From the NCBI RefSeq assembly GCF_009846885.1, contig NZ_WUWM01000002.1:327297-391296 (forward strand): a stretch of DNA of 64,000 nucleotides. Direction: 5' to 3'. This DNA comes from Paenibacillus puerhi (GTDB lineage Bacteria > Bacillota > Bacilli > Paenibacillales > NBRC-103111). The notes under the pieces are model-generated. The model saw only the letters and a program-made list of their open reading frames with translations, searched no databases and was not told the origin of the DNA. Below are positions 17,991 to 27,344 of this stretch, piece after piece (positions within the stretch are counted from its first letter, which is position 1; every line of letters begins with the position of its first letter). The position numbers and the translations under genes are program-made.

Positions 17991-18370
17991 TCATGAACTT
18001 ATGGGACCACAGGACTTTTGTGGGGGTCAGCATATTTTTGTCGATTCATATTTCTGGGGTTTGTTTAGCAAACTTTCTTTGGGCGGTCGTACCTGGATAG
18101 GAAGGGAAACTTCCGAGGACAGCTTATGGTAAGAAAGCCGTATAAGCGGTATAAATAGTCAGTCGAAGTCGAGTCCTTTCCTGAGCGATCGGGATAATCT
18201 CCAAAGGAAGTGCAAACCGACCTTACGGTCAGCCGAGCACTCAAAATCAAGCATGCTCAAAACTTAGCATCCAAGCAGCAACAGCCGTTTCTTCATAGAC
18301 CGGATTGCCAACGACCCGGCCCAGCTTAATCAAATCCAGGGAGCTCAATGAACTTAATCAACTCAATCAG
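17991..18370. other. Non-coding stretch downstream of the minisatellite
   Basis: A short open frame at 18065-18250 on the minus strand has no ribosome-binding site or recognisable family. I see no supported gene, RNA or promoter here. Confidence 0.4.
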
Positions 18371-18397
18371 CCCAGGCAGCCCAGGCAGCCCAGGCAG
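18371..18397. repeat. Three tandem copies of CCCAGGCAG
   Basis: Three perfect 9-bp copies are followed by a run of related words (AGGTCAGGTC, CAGCACAGCACAGCTC). It is a low-complexity tract just beyond the end of the pst-phoU transcript. Confidence 0.85.
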
Positions 18398-18468
18398 CTC
18401 AGGTCAGGTCAGGTTAAGTTAGGTCAGCACAGCACAGCTCAACTCCCCTCTCCTCTCAGCTCATACAA

Positions 18469-18504
18469 AAGAACAGCTCTCCAAAATCCAAGAGAGCTGT
18501 TCTT
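18469..18504 (-). terminator. Terminator of the pst-phoU operon
   Basis: A perfect 13-bp stem AAGAACAGCTCTC/GAGAGCTGTTCTT has a 10-nt loop. On the minus strand it is followed by TTGTATGA. It lies 12 bp after the phoU stop. Confidence 0.85.
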
Positions 18505-18516
18505 CTAAAACAGAGT

Positions 18517-19176
18517 CTAAATATTCAAGTCCTTGCGCTTGCCTGTCACCATGTAAATCACACTTTCGCCTATGTTGGTTGTATGGTCGGCAACCCGCTC
18601 CAGATATAAAGCCGACATCATAAGCTGGGACAGCTCACGGTTGCGCGATACATCGACGTTCATCAAGCCGTTAATCTCATCGACGATAGCGCTGTATTGC
18701 TTATCTACCTCGTCATCGCGCTCAGCCAGAGATGCGGCACGGTGAATGTCACGATCGGTATAGGAGGCCAAGCTTTCGCTCAGCATTTCCTTCACCAGGA
18801 CGGCCATATGGGGGATGATCTCGAGCGGCTTAACCTGCGTTTTTCCAGCCAGACGTCGAGCAATTTTGGCGATATCGACCGCATGGTCACCGATACGCTC
18901 CAAGTCGATAGCGATTTTCAGTGCTGTTCCGATTATACGAAGATCGCTAGCCATAGGCTGTTGGAGGGCAATCAATCGCAGGCAATTTTCCTCCACTTCC
19001 AGTAAAAGCTCATCGATCTGATCATCATTCTCGATAATGCGCTGAGCCAGAGCTTCATCCCGCCTGCTGAGTGCCTCAACCGCTCCTTCTATGCTGTTCT
19101 CAGCCAGACTGCCCATCTTGAGCAGTTCACTTTGCAATTCTTCCAATGCGGAATGAAAATTCGATCTTGTATCCAT
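18517..19176 (-). CDS. phoU: Phosphate transport system regulator PhoU
   Basis: A protein of 219 residues, all helical, with two PhoU repeats. Each carries the metal-binding pattern (ALKIAIDLERIGDHAVDIAK at about 78-97 and the second ALYLERVADHTTNIGE). PhoU links the Pst transporter to the PhoR kinase and damps Pho signalling when phosphate is plentiful. It is the last gene of pstS-pstC-pstA-pstB-phoU and is followed by a terminator. Confidence 0.97.
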   Translation of the reverse strand: MDTRSNFHSALEELQSELLKMGSLAENSIEGAVEALSRRDEALAQRIIENDDQIDELLLEVEENCLRLIALQQPMASDLRIIGTALKIAIDLERIGDHAVDIAKIARRLAGKTQVKPLEIIPHMAVLVKEMLSESLASYTDRDIHRAASLAERDDEVDKQYSAIVDEINGLMNVDVSRNRELSQLMMSALYLERVADHTTNIGESVIYMVTGKRKDLNI

Positions 19177-19201
19177 TCTGGCATTCGCCCCCTAGTCTTT
19201 G

Positions 19202-19957
19202 TTATCCGAAGCGTCCCGTGATGTAATCTTCTGTGCGTTGGTCGGTCGGTGTTGTAAAGATTTTTTCCGTTTGGTCTGACTCAATCACTTCACCGTTCAG
19301 GAAAAAGGAAGTAAAGTCCGAGATACGTGCAGCCTGCTGCATATTGTGCGTGACGATGACGATCGTGTATCTGTCGCGCAGCTCGCGAATCAATTCCTCA
19401 ATTTTCAGAGTGGATATCGGGTCGAGCGCAGAGGTTGGCTCATCCATAAGCAATATCCGAGGATTGACAGCCAGCGCACGCGCGATACAAAGACGCTGCT
19501 GTTGACCACCGGACAACCCGTATGCCGACTTTTTCAGATTGCCGCTGACTTCCGTCCACAGGGCGGAGGCTTTCAGACTGGATTCCACGATGTGATCGAG
19601 CTGCTCTTTATCTTTTATGCCGTGAATGCGAGGACCATACGCAATATTATCGTATATCGATTTGGGAAACGGATTGGGCTGCTGGAACACCATCCCGATG
19701 TTTTTACGCAGCAGCTCTACGTTTACGTTGGGATCGTAAATATTTTGCCCGTCTATGTTGACTTGGCCGTCGATCTTGATGCCTTTGATCATATCGTTCA
19801 TTCTATTGAGCGTCCGCAGCAGCGTAGATTTGCCGCAGCCCGATGGACCGATAAAGGCAGTAACGGAGTTTTCAGTTATATCCATATTTACTTTCTTAAG
19901 TGCGTGAAACTCGGAGTAGTACAGATCAAGCTGCTTGATATCCACTATCGTTGCCAT
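19202..19957 (-). CDS. pstB: Phosphate ABC transporter ATP-binding protein
   Basis: A protein of 251 residues. I start at the ATG of [10 protein letters not shown], since the longer frame adds an unrelated N-terminus. Walker A is [11 protein letters not shown], the signature is LSGGQQQRL, Walker B is [12 protein letters not shown] and the H-loop is VTHNMQQA. It drives phosphate import with PstA and PstC. It lies 25 bp after pstA. Confidence 0.98.
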   Translation of the reverse strand: MATIVDIKQLDLYYSEFHALKKVNMDITENSVTAFIGPSGCGKSTLLRTLNRMNDMIKGIKIDGQVNIDGQNIYDPNVNVELLRKNIGMVFQQPNPFPKSIYDNIAYGPRIHGIKDKEQLDHIVESSLKASALWTEVSGNLKKSAYGLSGGQQQRLCIARALAVNPRILLMDEPTSALDPISTLKIEELIRELRDRYTIVIVTHNMQQAARISDFTSFFLNGEVIESDQTEKIFTTPTDQRTEDYITGRFG

Positions 19958-19982
19958 GACTTCTATTCCCCCTGACCGTCTT

Positions 19983-20852
19983 CTAGAGCTTTCTCTGATA
20001 CTTGTTCCGCAAGTAAATGGCGAATGCATTCATGCTGAGCAGCATGACGAGCAGCAGTATAATTCCCGCAGCGGCTACGTTCTGGAATTCGGCTTGCGGC
20101 TGGCTGGCCCAGTTAAAAATTTGAATCGGCATAACGGTGAACGTATCCAGCGGCGAGCGCGGCAGGAAAGCCACATAGGCGACGGCTCCGACTACGATCA
20201 GAGGAGCTGTCTCCCCGATAGCCCGGGACAGCGAAAGAATAGAACCGGTCAGAATACCGGGAAGGGACGATGGCAGTACGACGCGCACGATGGTTTGCCA
20301 GCGGTTGGCCCCAAGTGCAAACGACGCATTGCGCAGCGATTGCGGCACGGTCTTGATCGCCTCCTGTGAGGATACGATGATGATTGGCAGCACCAGCAGG
20401 GTCATCGTTAATGCACCCGATAAGATACTGCGCTCGAGATGAAGCAAGCGTACAAATACCGTCAAACCTAGCAGCCCGTATACGATAGAAGGTACGCCGG
20501 CCAGGTTCGCTATATTGGTTTGGATGATCCGACTGAAGCGAGTGTCCTTCGCATATTCCTCCAGATAGATGGCTGTGGAGACCCCGATGATAAATGTCAG
20601 CGGAGCTGTGATCGCCATCAGCCAAAGCGTACCGACGAATGCAGCTAATATGCCCGCCCGTTCAGGGAGCCTCGAGGAATAGTTGCTCAGGAAATCCCAA
20701 TCCAACCAGCCGAGGCCCTGGACCAGAACTTGTATCAACAGCAAGGCAAGAGCAAGCACGCCAAAGCAGGTAGAGGCGAAATACAACCGATGGTACAGCT
20801 TGTTTTTTCGCTTGCGGCGATTGATGTGCAGAAGCGTTTCTTTGCTTTCCAT
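19983..20852 (-). CDS. pstA: Phosphate ABC transporter permease PstA
   Basis: A protein of 289 residues with six predicted membrane helices. The permease EAA-like loop is [25 protein letters not shown]. It pairs with PstC to form the channel. The ATG overlaps the pstC stop by one base (TGATG), with GGGAGG upstream, which suggests coupled translation. Confidence 0.97.
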   Translation of the reverse strand: MESKETLLHINRRKRKNKLYHRLYFASTCFGVLALALLLIQVLVQGLGWLDWDFLSNYSSRLPERAGILAAFVGTLWLMAITAPLTFIIGVSTAIYLEEYAKDTRFSRIIQTNIANLAGVPSIVYGLLGLTVFVRLLHLERSILSGALTMTLLVLPIIIVSSQEAIKTVPQSLRNASFALGANRWQTIVRVVLPSSLPGILTGSILSLSRAIGETAPLIVVGAVAYVAFLPRSPLDTFTVMPIQIFNWASQPQAEFQNVAAAGIILLLVMLLSMNAFAIYLRNKYQRKL

Positions 20853-21796
20853 CAGTATTCCTCCCTGAACTTTCTCGAGATATAGCTTGCCAGAATATTC
20901 ATGATTAGCGTCAGGACGAATAAGGTCATCCCTACCGCATAAATAGTCAAGTACTCCGTGGAGCCGTAGCGGGTATCGCCCGAGCTTACCGAAACGATAT
21001 ACGCCGTCAAGGTTTGCAGACTTTGCAGCGGATTATAGGCAAGCACTGCCATATTGCCCGCGGCGAGCGTCACGATCATGGTCTCCCCGATGGCTCTGGA
21101 AAGTCCCAGTACAAACGATGAAACGATCCCGGACAATGCTGCCGGAACTACTATTTTAATGGCAACCTCTAGCTTCGTGGCTCCTAAGGCATAGGCTCCG
21201 TTACGAAGCGCGGCTGGAACGGCGACCATAGCATCCTCGCTTAGGGACGAAATAATCGGAATAATCATAATGCCTACGACGATACCAGCGCTAAGCGCAT
21301 TGAAAATTTCCGTTTGCGGAATAATAAATCGGAGCACAGGCGTGACAAAGGTCAGCGCAAAAAAACCATATACAATCGTCGGGATGCCGGCGAGAATTTC
21401 CAAGATTGGCTTTATAATATTCCGTACCTTTGCAGGTGCATATTCACTTAGATAAATGGCGCTGCCCAGTCCGATCGGTATAGCTACTATGCTCGCTATC
21501 ACCGTAATCAGCAGCGTTCCTGTGATGAGCGGCAATACACCGTACTCAGGCGGCTCGAATAACGGCGTCCACTTGATGCCGGTTATGAAATCCCAGAAGC
21601 GAACCACCCGGAAAAAGCCCACCGATTCAAAAACAAGTATAAAGACGATCCCTACCGTGGTGAGAATCGAGATAATGGCGAAAAACGCCAGTATTTTCGG
21701 AATTAATACATCTGAAGAAAGTATACGTTTTTTCTTCTTATAATTGACCTTCGAGCTGGCCGTTGTTGCTGCTATCTGTCCTGCCATTTTCTCCAT
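20852..21796 (-). CDS. pstC: Phosphate ABC transporter permease PstC
   Basis: About 314 residues. The ATG at 21796 has GGGGG at proper spacing; another ATG at 21802 is too close to it. It has six membrane helices after a cytoplasmic N-terminus. The EAA loop is ALGATKLEVAIKIVVPAALSG, and a conserved SRAIGETMIVTLAAG segment follows. It forms the transmembrane part of the high-affinity phosphate importer. Confidence 0.97.
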   Translation of the reverse strand: MEKMAGQIAATTASSKVNYKKKKRILSSDVLIPKILAFFAIISILTTVGIVFILVFESVGFFRVVRFWDFITGIKWTPLFEPPEYGVLPLITGTLLITVIASIVAIPIGLGSAIYLSEYAPAKVRNIIKPILEILAGIPTIVYGFFALTFVTPVLRFIIPQTEIFNALSAGIVVGIMIIPIISSLSEDAMVAVPAALRNGAYALGATKLEVAIKIVVPAALSGIVSSFVLGLSRAIGETMIVTLAAGNMAVLAYNPLQSLQTLTAYIVSVSSGDTRYGSTEYLTIYAVGMTLFVLTLIMNILASYISRKFREEY

Positions 21797-21890
21797 TACC
21801 ATTCCCCCGCGTAAAGCAAATGATATTGTTAAAAAGCCGCAACGCCCACACTGCCTGATCCGGTGAGCGTCACGGCCAGAAATTCAGTTC

Positions 21891-22883
21891 TTACTTAATA
21901 GATTCCAGGTTTTTGCTAGCGACTTCTTTCGGAAGCCTGATGTACTTCACGGCTTCGACAAGCTTAGCGCCTTCTTCGCTGTTATAGTACTTAATGAATT
22001 CTTTGACATGAGCTTGCTCCAACGCTTTCTTCGAAGGATAAATATAGATGTAACGGGAAAGCGGTGCATAAGTCATTTTCTCAATCGTATCATGGTTCGG
22101 CAATACGGCAGCTGCGCTTGCATCCTTCTTAATGCCAACTGCATTCAGCTTGTCTTCGTTTTCTTTATAGTAGGAAAAGCCGAAGTATCCGAGGGAGAAT
22201 TCATCCCCTGCAACACCTTTTACGAGTACGTTATCGTCTTCGGAAGCTGTGTAGTCCGAACGGGATTCTTTAGCTTTGCCATTGATGGCTTCTGTGAAAA
22301 ATTCGAACGTACCCGAAGCCGTTCCTGGACCGTACAGCTTGATTTCTTTATCCGGCCATTCTGGACGAACCTCGTTCCATTTCTTGATCTTGCTGTCCTT
22401 GCTCCAAATTTTCTTGAGCTCTTCTACCGTCATTTCCTTGGCAAATGTGTTCTTCTTGTTTACAACAACCGTTACGCCGTCAAGAGCTATAGGCATTTCA
22501 ATTGCTTCTGTATTTTGCTTGGTTTTAAGCTCTTCCAGCTCTTCCTTCTTGAAGGTACGGGACATGTCTGCGATATCGATCTCGCCGGCAATCAGTTTTT
22601 TGGCGCCGTTACCCGACCCCGACTCACCGACAGTAATTTTAACGTCTTTATTTTTTTTCATAAATTCTTCCGCGATTGCCTGGGAAATCGGGAACACCGT
22701 GGAGGAACCGTCAATTTTGATTTCGCCTTTCAAGCTGGAAGCTGCAGGAGGAGCTTCTTTGGCTGGCGCGGGCGCAGGAGTAGTACCGCTGCCTTGTGTT
22801 GGGTTTTCCGTTTTTGTACCACATGCTGCCAGGGATAGTGCCAATACTGTTGCAGTTACTGCCAACGTACTTTTCTTAAACAA
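21891..22883 (-). CDS. pstS: Phosphate-binding lipoprotein PstS
   Basis: About 330 residues. A lipoprotein signal with lipobox SLAAC near residue 20 is followed by a Pro/Ala/Thr-rich linker and the phosphate-binding domain. Recognisable elements are KIDGSSTVFPISQAIAEEF and VGESGSGNGAKKLIAGEIDIADMSR. The family normally starts at ATG, but here AAGGAGTGG fits a TTG start at 22883 better than the GTG at 22892. It captures phosphate outside the membrane for PstCAB. A PhoP-box array lies upstream. Confidence 0.96.
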   Translation of the reverse strand: MFKKSTLAVTATVLALSLAACGTKTENPTQGSGTTPAPAPAKEAPPAASSLKGEIKIDGSSTVFPISQAIAEEFMKKNKDVKITVGESGSGNGAKKLIAGEIDIADMSRTFKKEELEELKTKQNTEAIEMPIALDGVTVVVNKKNTFAKEMTVEELKKIWSKDSKIKKWNEVRPEWPDKEIKLYGPGTASGTFEFFTEAINGKAKESRSDYTASEDDNVLVKGVAGDEFSLGYFGFSYYKENEDKLNAVGIKKDASAAAVLPNHDTIEKMTYAPLSRYIYIYPSKKALEQAHVKEFIKYYNSEEGAKLVEAVKYIRLPKEVASKNLESIK

Positions 22884-22925
22884 CTTGACCACTCCTTAAG
22901 TGTTTGTGTTTTGCTCACAATTGCA

Positions 22926-22979
22926 ATGTTACAGCTCTAATGTTTTCGCTAATTCACTCCTTTGTTAACGCAATGTTAA
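22926..22979 (-). promoter_or_regulatory. PhoP-box promoter of the pst operon
   Basis: Read on the minus strand, hexamers TTAACA, TTAACA, GTGAAT and AAAACA occur at an exact 11-bp period (22979 down to 22941). After 9 nt comes TAACAT (22931-22926), a plausible -10. The known Bacillus PhoP site is a direct repeat of TT(A/T)ACA with about 5-bp spacers, so phosphate-starvation activation is expected. Confidence 0.85.
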
Positions 22980-23043
22980 AAATCACGAAATCTATGAATT
23001 CTTCTGATCAATCGTGGTCCTAGTCTGGAAGACCCTGATAATA

Positions 23044-23097
23044 TTTACAGTGCGTTTACGCAATCCGTACATAGACTTAATTTTTGGATCGTACAAT
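23044..23097 (+). promoter_or_regulatory. PhoP-box-like promoter of the chemoreceptor gene
   Basis: Hexamers TTTACA, TTTACG, CGTACA and TTAATT follow at an exact 11-bp period from 23044 to 23082. After 9 nt comes TACAAT as a -10. The geometry equals that of the pstS and ppk promoters. The first two hexamers are strong and the last two weak. Confidence 0.65.
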
Positions 23098-23149
23098 AGT
23101 CATGCATCCCTTGTTTGGTTATCATTTTATTACATTAGGAGGAACTCAC

Positions 23150-25120
23150 GTGATTACTAGAATCAAGTCTCTGCCTGTATGGCATTTGACGCTGCAAGCC
23201 AAGCTGATTCTCAGCTTCGTGGTCTTGCTCGCGATCTTCGCTGGTGTGTCCGCCTATCATAGAAGCCAGGTGAACGGGATACACGATCAAGTCCTACATC
23301 AGAATCATGAGATGCAGAAACAGCAGCTGGCACTGGAGTTGAAAATTAAGACGAATGAAATTGACGCGATTAAATCCGGATTTCTTATCTCAAGAAATGA
23401 AGCTCTGATAGAAACATTTGAAAGCAGTAAGTTGGATTTCTACGCCCTCGTGGAGCAGATCGCTTCGACAGCCTCCAATGCAGACCAACGGAAGTGGAGT
23501 GCGCGCCTGAAAAATACATCCACTGAATATACGGCCACCTTCGATTCTGCCGTGACTATTGTCAGAGACAAAAGCTTATCGCTGGCAGACATGAACGACC
23601 AATTAGCCAAGCTTCATGAATTGTCCCAGGTACATAAGGAGTATATATTCGAACTGGTCGACCAATTTAACCAGGCCTACGCCCAGGATGTCGAGGCGGC
23701 AGTGGCCAGCTCCTCTTCTTATGTAGCCGCCTCATTGAATACGTCCCTTCTGTCTTTAGCCGCCGTGCTGATTCTTAGTTCGGTTGTAGCCGTCATCCTG
23801 ATCCGTTCGTTCTCAAGACCTATCAAGCGTCTTCAGGAGGCCGTCAAACGGATCGCTCAAGGAGACCTAAGTCAGACGATTAACCATACTTCCCGTGATG
23901 AACTTGGCAATCTAAGCCGTGACTTCGATCATATGGTCGAGCAGGTTCGAACGATGCTCGCCAACACGAAGCGGATCGCTTCCACGCTATCCGGGCATTC
24001 GGAAACGTTTCGCAAATTCTCCGGTTCCACCGCGGCAGCTAACCGCGATATTGTCCGGGCTATTCAGGAGATCTCCTCAGGCACCGAAAAGCAGGCTAGG
24101 CATACCGAGCACAGCTCCATATCTATCGCTGAGCTGTCGAGCCAAGTACAGGAAATTGCACGCATAACAGAGATCATGCAGCGCAAAAGCCGGGAGGCCG
24201 CCTTCAATACGTATACCGGCTCGGAATCAATGGCAGGTCTGAAAACGGCCGCGCAGCATTCTGAAGGCGTCTTGCAGCAAGTGTTCGCCTCCATGGATAC
24301 GCTGTCGAAAAGCTCGGCCCAAATAGGTAAAATCGTCAGTACGATTACCGAAATCTCGACGCAGACGAACGTATTGGCCTTGAATGCCGCGATTGAGGCG
24401 GCGCGTGCGGGAGTCCACGGCAAAGGCTTCTCGGTTATTGCGGAGGAGGTCCGCCTGCTGTCCGGCCAAACGAACGAATCCTCCAAGCAAATCGGCGTCA
24501 TCGTGAAATCGCTGGCTTACCAGATTGGAGAGCTCGAAGCCATCCTAAGCGCAGCAAGGCAATCCTTCGAGCTTCAAAACGGAAAGATGGAGGAAAGCTC
24601 CACCGCTTTCCAAGACATCCGCCAGTCCATGGACGAGCTTAACGGACATATTACGCTGATTCATGAACGCATCGCGGCTGCAGATGTAAAAAACAACGAG
24701 CTGGTGCATTCCATCCAGCATGTTGCCGGTATTTCTCAGGAAACCGCAGCAGGCGTAGAAGAAGTCAACTCTTCCTCGCTCCAGCAGGATGCAGCGATTC
24801 ATCAAATCGCCAGAGGAGCAGATGATATGAGGCTTCTCGCTCAGCAATTATTCGATGAAATGAGTACATTTAAGATCGGGGAAGAACATGGAGAGACAGA
24901 GGAAGTACTTGCTGCGGGGAATCATGACTCGGATCCGGCTCTCAGAGCTTCCCAAGATGTAGCCATCATCCATCAAATTGAGGAGTATCAACAGCCTGAG
25001 GAACATCATGTAGAAAAACTTATTGTGGAGGAGCCTTCTTCGGAAGAGCAAAGGTCCGCAGAAGTCAAACAGGAGGAGAGCAAGCAAGAAGACGCGGAGA
25101 AGAAACTGATCCCAGTATAG
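23150..25120 (+). CDS. Methyl-accepting chemotaxis protein
   Basis: About 656 residues. The start is the GTG preceded by TTAGGAGGAACTCAC; an ATG at 23084 lies upstream of this site and overlaps the promoter. Membrane segment 1 is near residues 18-38. The extracellular part of about 150 residues is helical, like a four-helix-bundle sensor. Membrane segment 2 ([15 protein letters not shown]) is followed by a HAMP domain and a long coiled-coil signalling domain with the conserved tip [17 protein letters not shown]. The last 70 residues are Glu/Lys-rich and not part of the usual receptor. It is divergent from pstS and has a PhoP-type promoter, so it may steer motility under phosphate limitation. 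The ligand is unknown. Confidence 0.95.
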   Translation: MITRIKSLPVWHLTLQAKLILSFVVLLAIFAGVSAYHRSQVNGIHDQVLHQNHEMQKQQLALELKIKTNEIDAIKSGFLISRNEALIETFESSKLDFYALVEQIASTASNADQRKWSARLKNTSTEYTATFDSAVTIVRDKSLSLADMNDQLAKLHELSQVHKEYIFELVDQFNQAYAQDVEAAVASSSSYVAASLNTSLLSLAAVLILSSVVAVILIRSFSRPIKRLQEAVKRIAQGDLSQTINHTSRDELGNLSRDFDHMVEQVRTMLANTKRIASTLSGHSETFRKFSGSTAAANRDIVRAIQEISSGTEKQARHTEHSSISIAELSSQVQEIARITEIMQRKSREAAFNTYTGSESMAGLKTAAQHSEGVLQQVFASMDTLSKSSAQIGKIVSTITEISTQTNVLALNAAIEAARAGVHGKGFSVIAEEVRLLSGQTNESSKQIGVIVKSLAYQIGELEAILSAARQSFELQNGKMEESSTAFQDIRQSMDELNGHITLIHERIAAADVKNNELVHSIQHVAGISQETAAGVEEVNSSSLQQDAAIHQIARGADDMRLLAQQLFDEMSTFKIGEEHGETEEVLAAGNHDSDPALRASQDVAIIHQIEEYQQPEEHHVEKLIVEEPSSEEQRSAEVKQEESKQEDAEKKLIPV

Positions 25121-25150
25121 GGTAGGCTTTGCTTAACTCCCCGCTTGAGA

Positions 25151-25199
25151 AAGAACGTACCTGATGCTGCGATCAAGCCGCAGTAAGAGGTACGTTCTT
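25151..25199. terminator. Bidirectional terminator between the chemoreceptor and oxidoreductase genes
   Basis: AAGAACGTACCT pairs perfectly with AGGTACGTTCTT around a loop that includes a second small hairpin. It is followed on the plus strand by CTTTGT and serves two convergent genes. Confidence 0.8.
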
Positions 25200-25220
25200 C
25201 TTTGTCGTTAGAGGCGTATG

Positions 25221-26312
25221 CTAAGCCTCATTATGGAAGTAAATCGCCTTCCCGGTACGGGACGATTCGTAAATAGCCTCCAAAATCTCCGATACGACAC
25301 AAGCTTGCTCCGGTGTGACGACCGGATCGATATCCTTCTCGATCGCTTCCAGCCACAGCTTGGCCTCCAGGTCGGCAGGGCTTTCTTTGGAGCCGTCGTA
25401 GAAATCAACGCCCTTGGCATCCAGCTGGATTTCATTAGCAAACAACCGGCTGTGCTTTTCCCCATTGATGCGCAGCCCGTCCCACATATCGGCGCCGCCT
25501 TCGGTACCGCATAGCGTTGTTTTCGCTTCGCCGGTCTGCAGCAGATTCAGTGCCCAGCTGGACTCCAGCATGATCGTTGCCCCGTTCTCCATCGTGATCA
25601 TGCCGAAGGCGGAGTCCTCTACCGTAAATTGCTTCGGGTCCCACGGCCCCCAGGCGTTGGCCGCATTTTCCTTCTGCGACAGCTTATGAAAAGCAGTGCC
25701 GAGCACAGCCTTCGGCTTATAATTGTCCATCATCCACAAAGTCAGGTCCAGCGCATGGGTCCCGATATCGATGAGCGGGCCCCCGCCCTGCTTCTCCTCA
25801 TCGAGAAATACACCCCATGTCGGTACGGCTCGGCGCCTGATGGCATGCGCTTTCGCATAATAAATGTCGCCCAGCTCGCCATCCCGGCATACCTGCTTCA
25901 GGAACTGGCTGTCCGGACGGAAGCGGTTCTGGTAGCCGACCGTCAGCTTTTTGCCGGTCCGCTTGGCCGCTTCCACCATCCTTCTGGCATCGGCTGCGGT
26001 TTTCGCCATCGGCTTTTCGCACATGACATGCTTGCCCGATTCCAGGGATGCGATCGTAATCTCCGCATGGGAGTCATTAGGGGTGCAAATATGTACAACA
26101 TCTAGACTGGAATCCTGAAGCAGCTCCCGATAGTCCGTATACACCTTCGCGCCGTCGGCCCCGAACTTCGTCGCCGCATCCCGGGCACGGTCCTCTTCAA
26201 TATCGCAAAAAGCGACCAGCTCCGCATTCGGCTGGTTGTTCAGGGCAGGCATATGCTTGCCGAAAGCAATCCCCCCGCAGCCAATTATTCCGATTCTAAA
26301 CACTTTTGACAT
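25221..26312 (-). CDS. Gfo/Idh/MocA-family NAD(P)-dependent oxidoreductase
   Basis: About 363 residues from the ATG of MSKVFRIG, which has GGAGGAGCTAAGG upstream. The Rossmann fold is N-terminal (IGIIGCGGIAFGKHMPAL), with the family signature VMCEKPMAKTAADARRMVEAA and the catalytic-type Lys in EKP. The C-terminal half is the alpha/beta substrate domain (GGGPLIDIGTHALDL). Such enzymes oxidise or reduce sugars, inositols or related cyclic compounds. It sits alone between the chemoreceptor and phoP, with no sugar genes nearby, so the substrate cannot be guessed. Confidence 0.93.
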   Translation of the reverse strand: MSKVFRIGIIGCGGIAFGKHMPALNNQPNAELVAFCDIEEDRARDAATKFGADGAKVYTDYRELLQDSSLDVVHICTPNDSHAEITIASLESGKHVMCEKPMAKTAADARRMVEAAKRTGKKLTVGYQNRFRPDSQFLKQVCRDGELGDIYYAKAHAIRRRAVPTWGVFLDEEKQGGGPLIDIGTHALDLTLWMMDNYKPKAVLGTAFHKLSQKENAANAWGPWDPKQFTVEDSAFGMITMENGATIMLESSWALNLLQTGEAKTTLCGTEGGADMWDGLRINGEKHSRLFANEIQLDAKGVDFYDGSKESPADLEAKLWLEAIEKDIDPVVTPEQACVVSEILEAIYESSRTGKAIYFHNEA

Positions 26313-26485
26313 CCTTAGCTCCTCCTCCACTCGTAACGGATATGACGCTTGTCTCCTAACAAAGCGCAATATGTTTAGTATAGGCAATAGGCTGAAAAAA
26401 GATATGCCGGATTTGGCTTTGTTTGCATGCGATTCTGTCCTTGGGATGACCGGCGGTCCGGCGGAAGGCCGTTGGGAAAGAAAAA

Positions 26486-26515
26486 GGCTCCCTTTCCTAA
26501 GAAAGGGAACCTGCT
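26486..26515 (-). terminator. Terminator downstream of phoP
   Basis: On the minus strand GGTTCCCTTTC...GAAAGGGAGCC is followed by TTTTTCTTTCCC. It ends the phoR-phoP transcript. Confidence 0.88.
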
Positions 26516-26541
26516 TTTACCGCATGCGGTACTTCATATAG

Positions 26542-27261
26542 CTATGCTTTCTTCGTCGGCGATGTAACCAGCTTATAGCCGACGCCGCGGATCGATTCGA
26601 TCTGAACGGACTGCTGGTTCATCTCCAGCTTCTTGCGCAAGGAGCTGACATGCACGTCAACCGTACGCTGACCGCCGATGTAATCAAATCCCCAGACGAT
26701 GTTCATCAGATCGTCTCTTGTAATAACGACGCCCGGGCGCTGCACCAGATAGAGCAGCACCTCAAATTCCTTGGGCCTCAGCGGAATCGACTCTCCACCC
26801 AGCACAACCTCGTATTTCTCCGGGTAAATGTGTAGATCCCCTGCGGTAATCACCTTTTCTCCCGAAGAGGTCTTCTCTTGAAGCCCTTCCCCCGTCATCG
26901 TCCGCCGCAGAACGGCCGAAACGCGGGCCAGCAGTTCGGCTACGCCGAAAGGCTTGGTAATATAATCGTCAGCCCCGTGCTTTAGCCCCTGCACGACTTC
27001 CTCCTCGGCATTACGGGCGGTCAGGATGATAACCGGCGTCCGGTTCCCCTTCTGTCTCAGCTTAGACAATATTTCAAATCCGTTCATACCCGGAAGCATA
27101 ATATCCAGCACGATCAGATCGAACGACTGCTGAAGCGCTGCCTGTAAGCCGTCGCTCCCGTGATCGACGACCTTGGTCTCATACCCTTCCTGAGAGAGGT
27201 TATAAGACAAGAGGCGCGCTAAAGTAGGTTCGTCCTCAATCACTAATATCTTTTGTGGCAT
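26542..27261 (-). CDS. phoP: Phosphate-response regulator PhoP (OmpR family)
   Basis: A protein of 239 residues, from the ATG of MPQKILVIEDE. The receiver domain has the acidic pair ED, the phospho-acceptor Asp in IVLDIMLPGMNG, the Thr in ILTARN and the Lys in ITKPFG. The winged-helix domain contains LRPKEFEVLLYL and RTVDVHVSSLRKKL, ending SIRGVGYKL. It follows a PhoR-type kinase gene and lies near the pst genes and between core loci matching the Bacillus phoPR position, so the symbol is well supported. It is expected to bind the TT(A/T)ACA repeats upstream of pstS, ppk and probably the chemoreceptor. Confidence 0.93.
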   Translation of the reverse strand: MPQKILVIEDEPTLARLLSYNLSQEGYETKVVDHGSDGLQAALQQSFDLIVLDIMLPGMNGFEILSKLRQKGNRTPVIILTARNAEEEVVQGLKHGADDYITKPFGVAELLARVSAVLRRTMTGEGLQEKTSSGEKVITAGDLHIYPEKYEVVLGGESIPLRPKEFEVLLYLVQRPGVVITRDDLMNIVWGFDYIGGQRTVDVHVSSLRKKLEMNQQSVQIESIRGVGYKLVTSPTKKA

Positions 27262-27344
27262 GAATATCCCCCGACTCCAAATTCTATATCTCAAGCTTAC
27301 CATAGCGTGAAAATATTGACAAACGGTAAATCGATTGTCGCAAG

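Noticed and set aside
18065..18250. A 61-codon minus-strand frame between the minisatellite and phoU
   Set aside because: No ribosome-binding site, odd composition, and no homology that I recognise; treated as non-coding.
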